Positions 60,858-64,000 of a DNA stretch of 64,000 nucleotides are shown piece by piece (the stretch's first letter is position 1; every line of letters begins with the position of its first letter). Where the stretch lies: assembly GCA_037954235.1 (NCBI GenBank), contig JBBMOA010000012.1:5200644-5264643 (forward strand). The letters are read 5' to 3'. Made by a program: the position numbers and the translations under genes. Source of the stretch: Aulostomus chinensis (lineage: Eukaryota > Chordata > Actinopteri > Syngnathiformes > Aulostomidae). A model generated the notes under the pieces. It searched no databases. It had not been told where the DNA came from and saw nothing but the letters and a program-made list of their open reading frames with translations.

Positions 60858-61510
60858 TGCAGATTGCAGGTGTGGCCTGAAAATGCCCCTAAACGCGAGC
60901 TTGACCGACAGTACAAGTCCATCCTCTCTGGAAAGTTCTTGCCATATTAAAAAGTATAATTGAATACTTAAAAAAGTATCCTTTGTTCTGTCAAACAGTT
61001 AAAACTCCAGTCACCCATATACTTATTAAAACACTAGAAAACCAAGGCTGCTTATTTGATCCCACAGCGGAGACTGAATGCAGAAAAAATGGCCCTGGGA
61101 GGCACAGAACCATTAAAACCTCCATGCATCACCAGGCAGCAGCTTAAGGTGGAACACGTCGCTGCCATGTTCTGCCCACTCAACGCTCCGCTTTCATCTG
61201 GTGCTGATTATTTGAACGTGGCAGCAGTTCAGCCTCTCCTTAAATAATGTTGCCATATTATATAACTAATATTTACATAATATTTATGTAATAACATAAA
61301 TGATATGAACAATCAGTGAGAACGAGAAGTTCTTGAGTAAAAAAAAAACCCACACACACACACACACACAAAACCACAAATGTGTAGATTTTATTCATGT
61401 AATGAATAAGCTGGAGCCCAAAACAGAGCATCCACGGATGTCTGGTGCTGGGTGGGTGAACGCCATGACGCCAGGTGACCGTGGAGTTTGTTTCGAGGAT
61501 TTAGTTTAGT

Positions 61511-61790
61511 GGGCGGCATGGCTCAGGGGTAGAGTGGCCGTCTAGCAACCGAAGGGTCGCTGGTTCGATCCCCGACCCTGGTGACCATGTCCAAGTGTCC
61601 TTGAGCAAGACACTGAACCCATAATTGCTCCTGATGAGTAGGTTGGCGCCTTGCATGGCAGCCTCCACCATCAGTGTGTGAGTGTGTGTGAGTGTGTGAA
61701 TGAGACGACACTGTAAAGCGCTTTGAGTGCCGCTAAGGTAGAGAAGCGCTCTATAAAATTGAGTCCATTTACCACTGGGTCCATTTACAG
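61511..61790 (+). mobile_element. tRNA-derived SINE
   Basis: The tRNA-like head has an A box TGGCTCAGGGG (61519-61529) and a B box GGTTCGATCCC (61562-61572), 32 nt apart, the internal RNA polymerase III promoter. The body is typical of fish SINEs: GTCCTTGAGCAAGACACTGA, then TGTAAAGCGCTTTGAGTG and GAAGCGCTCTATAAA. The tail repeats GTCCATTTAC twice. No clear target duplication was identified. The exact family is not assigned. Confidence 0.85.
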
Positions 61791-62251
61791 TACTTTAACA
61801 CTTTCTGAAGCTTAAGTCATTCAAACTTTTTTTTTTTTTTGCCAGAGCTTATTAATTAATTAATTAATTAATTTTTATCAGTAATCCAAAATCCAATGTT
61901 AAAAATTCGAACGTTTGCTCAGGGGAACGCGCCGTGACGCCAACAACCCCAGCTGCACACGCCCTCCTGAGTAGATGTTGCTATCTTTGTGGGGACCCTG
62001 CGGTTAACGTTCACTCATTCACTTCCATCAGCCAGACTCTTACCTACACCACCACAAGGGGACGCCTAACCCTGACCTTAATACCCCGTGAGGCGTGAGG
62101 TCACTTCCACAACTCTCTAATCTTCTTCTCTCCCTCTAATCTGTTGTGCCTATCGTCACTGCTGAGCAACACTCATCAGCTGTCTTCTTCTCAGTCTTGC
62201 ATAACGAACTTGGTGGGTGTTTTCCGTACAAGCTCCAGGAATAACAGTGTG

Positions 62252-62255
<4 letters not shown>

Positions 62256-62310
<55 letters not shown>
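62256..62310. repeat. (AT)n microsatellite
   Basis: About 27 AT units; it gives spurious Tyr-Ile open frames on the minus strand. Confidence 0.95.
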
Positions 62311-62317
<7 letters not shown>

Positions 62318-62623
62318 GTCGAGAAGAAAGAAAAGGGACATTTCTGGTTAAAATCCTCCCACTTCTGCGAATGTGTTGTGTAACGCCGTGTAATTCTGGA
62401 GTGAAATCACCTGTCTAGTCAATGCAAAATCCCCTCTGATCATTCTGCTATTGTTCCCTGTGTTTGGAGAACATAATCGCACCGAGGCCTGTGGGCAGAC
62501 GCTAAATCTGTCCTCAGGACTCGGCCTTGTTTTTGACTCATTTCACATTCATTCAAGTGCTTTTTTTTTTTTGCTTCCCCCCCCCCCCTTTCTTTTTAAC
62601 TTCAGCTATTCTTCTAAAATGCG

Positions 62624-62638
62624 AGCGCCCTCTAGTGG
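62624..62638 (-). promoter_or_regulatory. consensus CTCF-binding motif, reverse
   Basis: The minus strand reads CCACTAGAGGGCGCT, matching all 15 positions of CCASYAGRKGGCRSY. Confidence 0.5.
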
Positions 62639-63298
62639 GCTGAGAAATACTTTTAAAATGATGCTCACGTCTTGCCATTCAAATGACTTTAGTCAAGTAC
62701 ACATTTCATCTCTAACGTGTAATAAAACGAACCAACATTAAGCTCGGCTTTTGTGAAAAATGAAAAAGTGGGTGTATGTATGTTGTTCATTTTTGGTCTC
62801 CATTAACTTCCAGCCACAAGTACCAGGCTCCTAATTTCCTGAATTCTCGATTTGCCAGGTGTGACGTCAACACTCCGGCAACAGAGTGGTGTCCCTGCTC
62901 CTGTCGAACAGTTGCAGGTGAAACTGTCTGGCTTCACATCCAACCTTTACATGTTCTCCGGTACGATAACGTCAGAATGTCGCGGAATGAGAGCATTAAC
63001 GTGGAAAACCGCGTGCGAAACGCTCAACTTTTCTAAAACACGATGTTCTTTCCCCGTTATGTTTCCTACCCTGTCAGGTACGCATGAGTCACCCGCCAAG
63101 CGAGAAAACAGGTCTCTGAAGAGAGCGCCATTGTGACACAGGGTGAGACAGTCAGTGGGCTTTGTGTGGCTCTGCGCGAACGTCGCAGTCAGTGAGTCAT
63201 TCTCCCACCTGGAGTGAGTGGTAATGACGGCTCAGCTTAATTAGAACAGCACACTTACACGGTACTGAAATAGACTTGAGAATGAGCGGGGAAGAGAG

Positions 63299-63299
<1 letters not shown>

Positions 63300-63332
<33 letters not shown>
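63300..63332. repeat. (GA)n microsatellite
   Basis: About 16 GA units, preceded by a GAGAGAGCGAGAG variant. Confidence 0.92.
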
Positions 63333-63336
<4 letters not shown>

Positions 63337-64000
63337 CTGGTAGAAACAAGAGAACATGAGAGTGAGAGCACTGGAAAATAGAACAAGTTTGATCAATGTA
63401 TTTGACACGCGCTTGCCAGGGACACAGACCTACATTCGGTGAACCAAAAAAGACAAACAATCCCGACAGTAATCAAGGCCAAGGCTCCCGACTGGATGTA
63501 CAACGTCCTCAGTAAGCTGCACTCACTTAAAGAGGAAAAAAAAAAACAGAAACCAACAACGACAACAACCCACTTCCAATAATAATAATAACAATAACAA
63601 TGCCAAGGTGAGAACAGTGTGAGGGCTTCATCGCGTCCAGAGGCGGGATGTGACGCGCAGTACTGACGTGTTTCAGACCCGCTGGAGTTTTCAGAAAACA
63701 GTGAATCTTCGAGGCTCATTCATCCCGTTTCGTCTCGGAGAAAAGCGTGAGCTTTAGCCACGTATCTGTGAGTATCTGAAGGCAAAACCCACTGTTGGGG
63801 TTGTTTTGATGCTGTATCGTGTAACACGACGCCATTGGTCCCGCTGTGGCCCAGTCCATTGTTCCTGTTTTGGTTGTGAACTGGTGAATAATTCGGTTTA
63901 AGCTGTTAATGCGGAGAGACTCACCTGGCAAAAATGAGCACGGCTAGAATTAGTTTTCGTTACCCTCCAGAAAGATCTGATCGTCCTGAACAGTTTGAGG

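Larger units (their letters stand above)
58947..61510. other. region downstream of fev
   Basis: Probable fev 3' UTR, with AATAAA candidates at 59757-59762 and 59908-59913 (the true end is unknown). A consensus CTCF motif on the minus strand (59424-59438), a (TCAC)n tract (59682-59717) and a CA-flanked dispersed repeat (60506-60857) follow. No gene was seen; cdk5r2, the mammalian neighbour of FEV on this side, is not recognisable in the window. Confidence 0.7.
61791..64000. other. right end of window, no gene seen
   Basis: Contains (ATTA)n at 61849-61871, (AT)n at 62256-62310, a consensus CTCF motif on the minus strand (62624-62638) and a (GA)n tract (63300-63332). A stretch at 61985-62100 (TTTGTGGGGACCC and CCTAACCCTGACC) looks like a diverged relative of the repeat at 60577. 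Open frames up to about 108 codons show no domain. Confidence 0.65.

Noticed and set aside
61519..61572. Possible tRNA gene (A and B boxes present)
   Set aside because: No acceptor stem or cloverleaf continues past the B box, and the body and tail are those of a SINE.
58947..64000. Search for cdk5r2, the mammalian neighbour of FEV
   Set aside because: No open frame resembling it was seen; it may lie beyond the window or elsewhere.

Overview
The window is nuclear genomic DNA of a ray-finned fish, most likely a percomorph teleost. The evidence is spliced vertebrate genes with GT-AG introns, dense CA/GT microsatellites, a Tol2-like hAT transposon remnant, a tRNA-derived SINE and teleost L2-type LINE tails. 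All four protein genes and the one microRNA recognised lie on the + strand. I saw no minus-strand gene apart from a transposon remnant.

Layout. (1) 45-28964 coding, then a 3' UTR to about 30290: fibronectin 1, missing only its first exons (signal peptide and type I module 1). Forty-seven coding exons join in frame to 2,418 codons plus stop. They cover type I modules 2-9, both type II modules, type III modules 1-15 with the two alternative cassettes EIIIB and EIIIA, the variable (IIICS) region, type I modules 10-12 and the C-terminal dimerisation cysteines. (2) 30818-31661: a non-autonomous Tol2-like hAT element with a perfect 8-bp target duplication. (3) 32358-36058: umps, the bifunctional last enzyme of UMP synthesis, in 10 exons. 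(4) 39811-39887: the mir375 hairpin, with a TATA box 270 bp upstream. (5) 48228-51700: cryba2 (beta-A2 crystallin), with a TATA promoter, a probable noncoding exon 1 and 4 coding exons. (6) 56614-58946: fev (Pet-1, ETS factor of serotonergic neurons), 3 coding exons. (7) 58947-64000: no gene seen; microsatellites, a CA-flanked dispersed repeat and a SINE.

Context. The order mir375 - cryba2 - fev on one strand matches the mammalian block MIR375 - CRYBA2 - FEV (human 2q35). FN1 is also on human 2q35, whereas UMPS is on human 3q, so the fn1-umps-mir375 adjacency is a fish-specific arrangement relative to human. The genes do not form a pathway: extracellular matrix (fn1), pyrimidine synthesis (umps), an endocrine microRNA (mir375), lens structure (cryba2) and neuronal transcription (fev). 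Consensus CTCF motifs pointing inward (+ at 38584; - at 59424 and 62624) bracket the mir375-cryba2-fev block and suggest a separate regulatory domain. Points of interest inside fn1 include a changed synergy site, a changed EIIIA integrin loop, a repeat-derived loop insertion in III12, extra free cysteines and altered exon structure of III4, III5 and III8.
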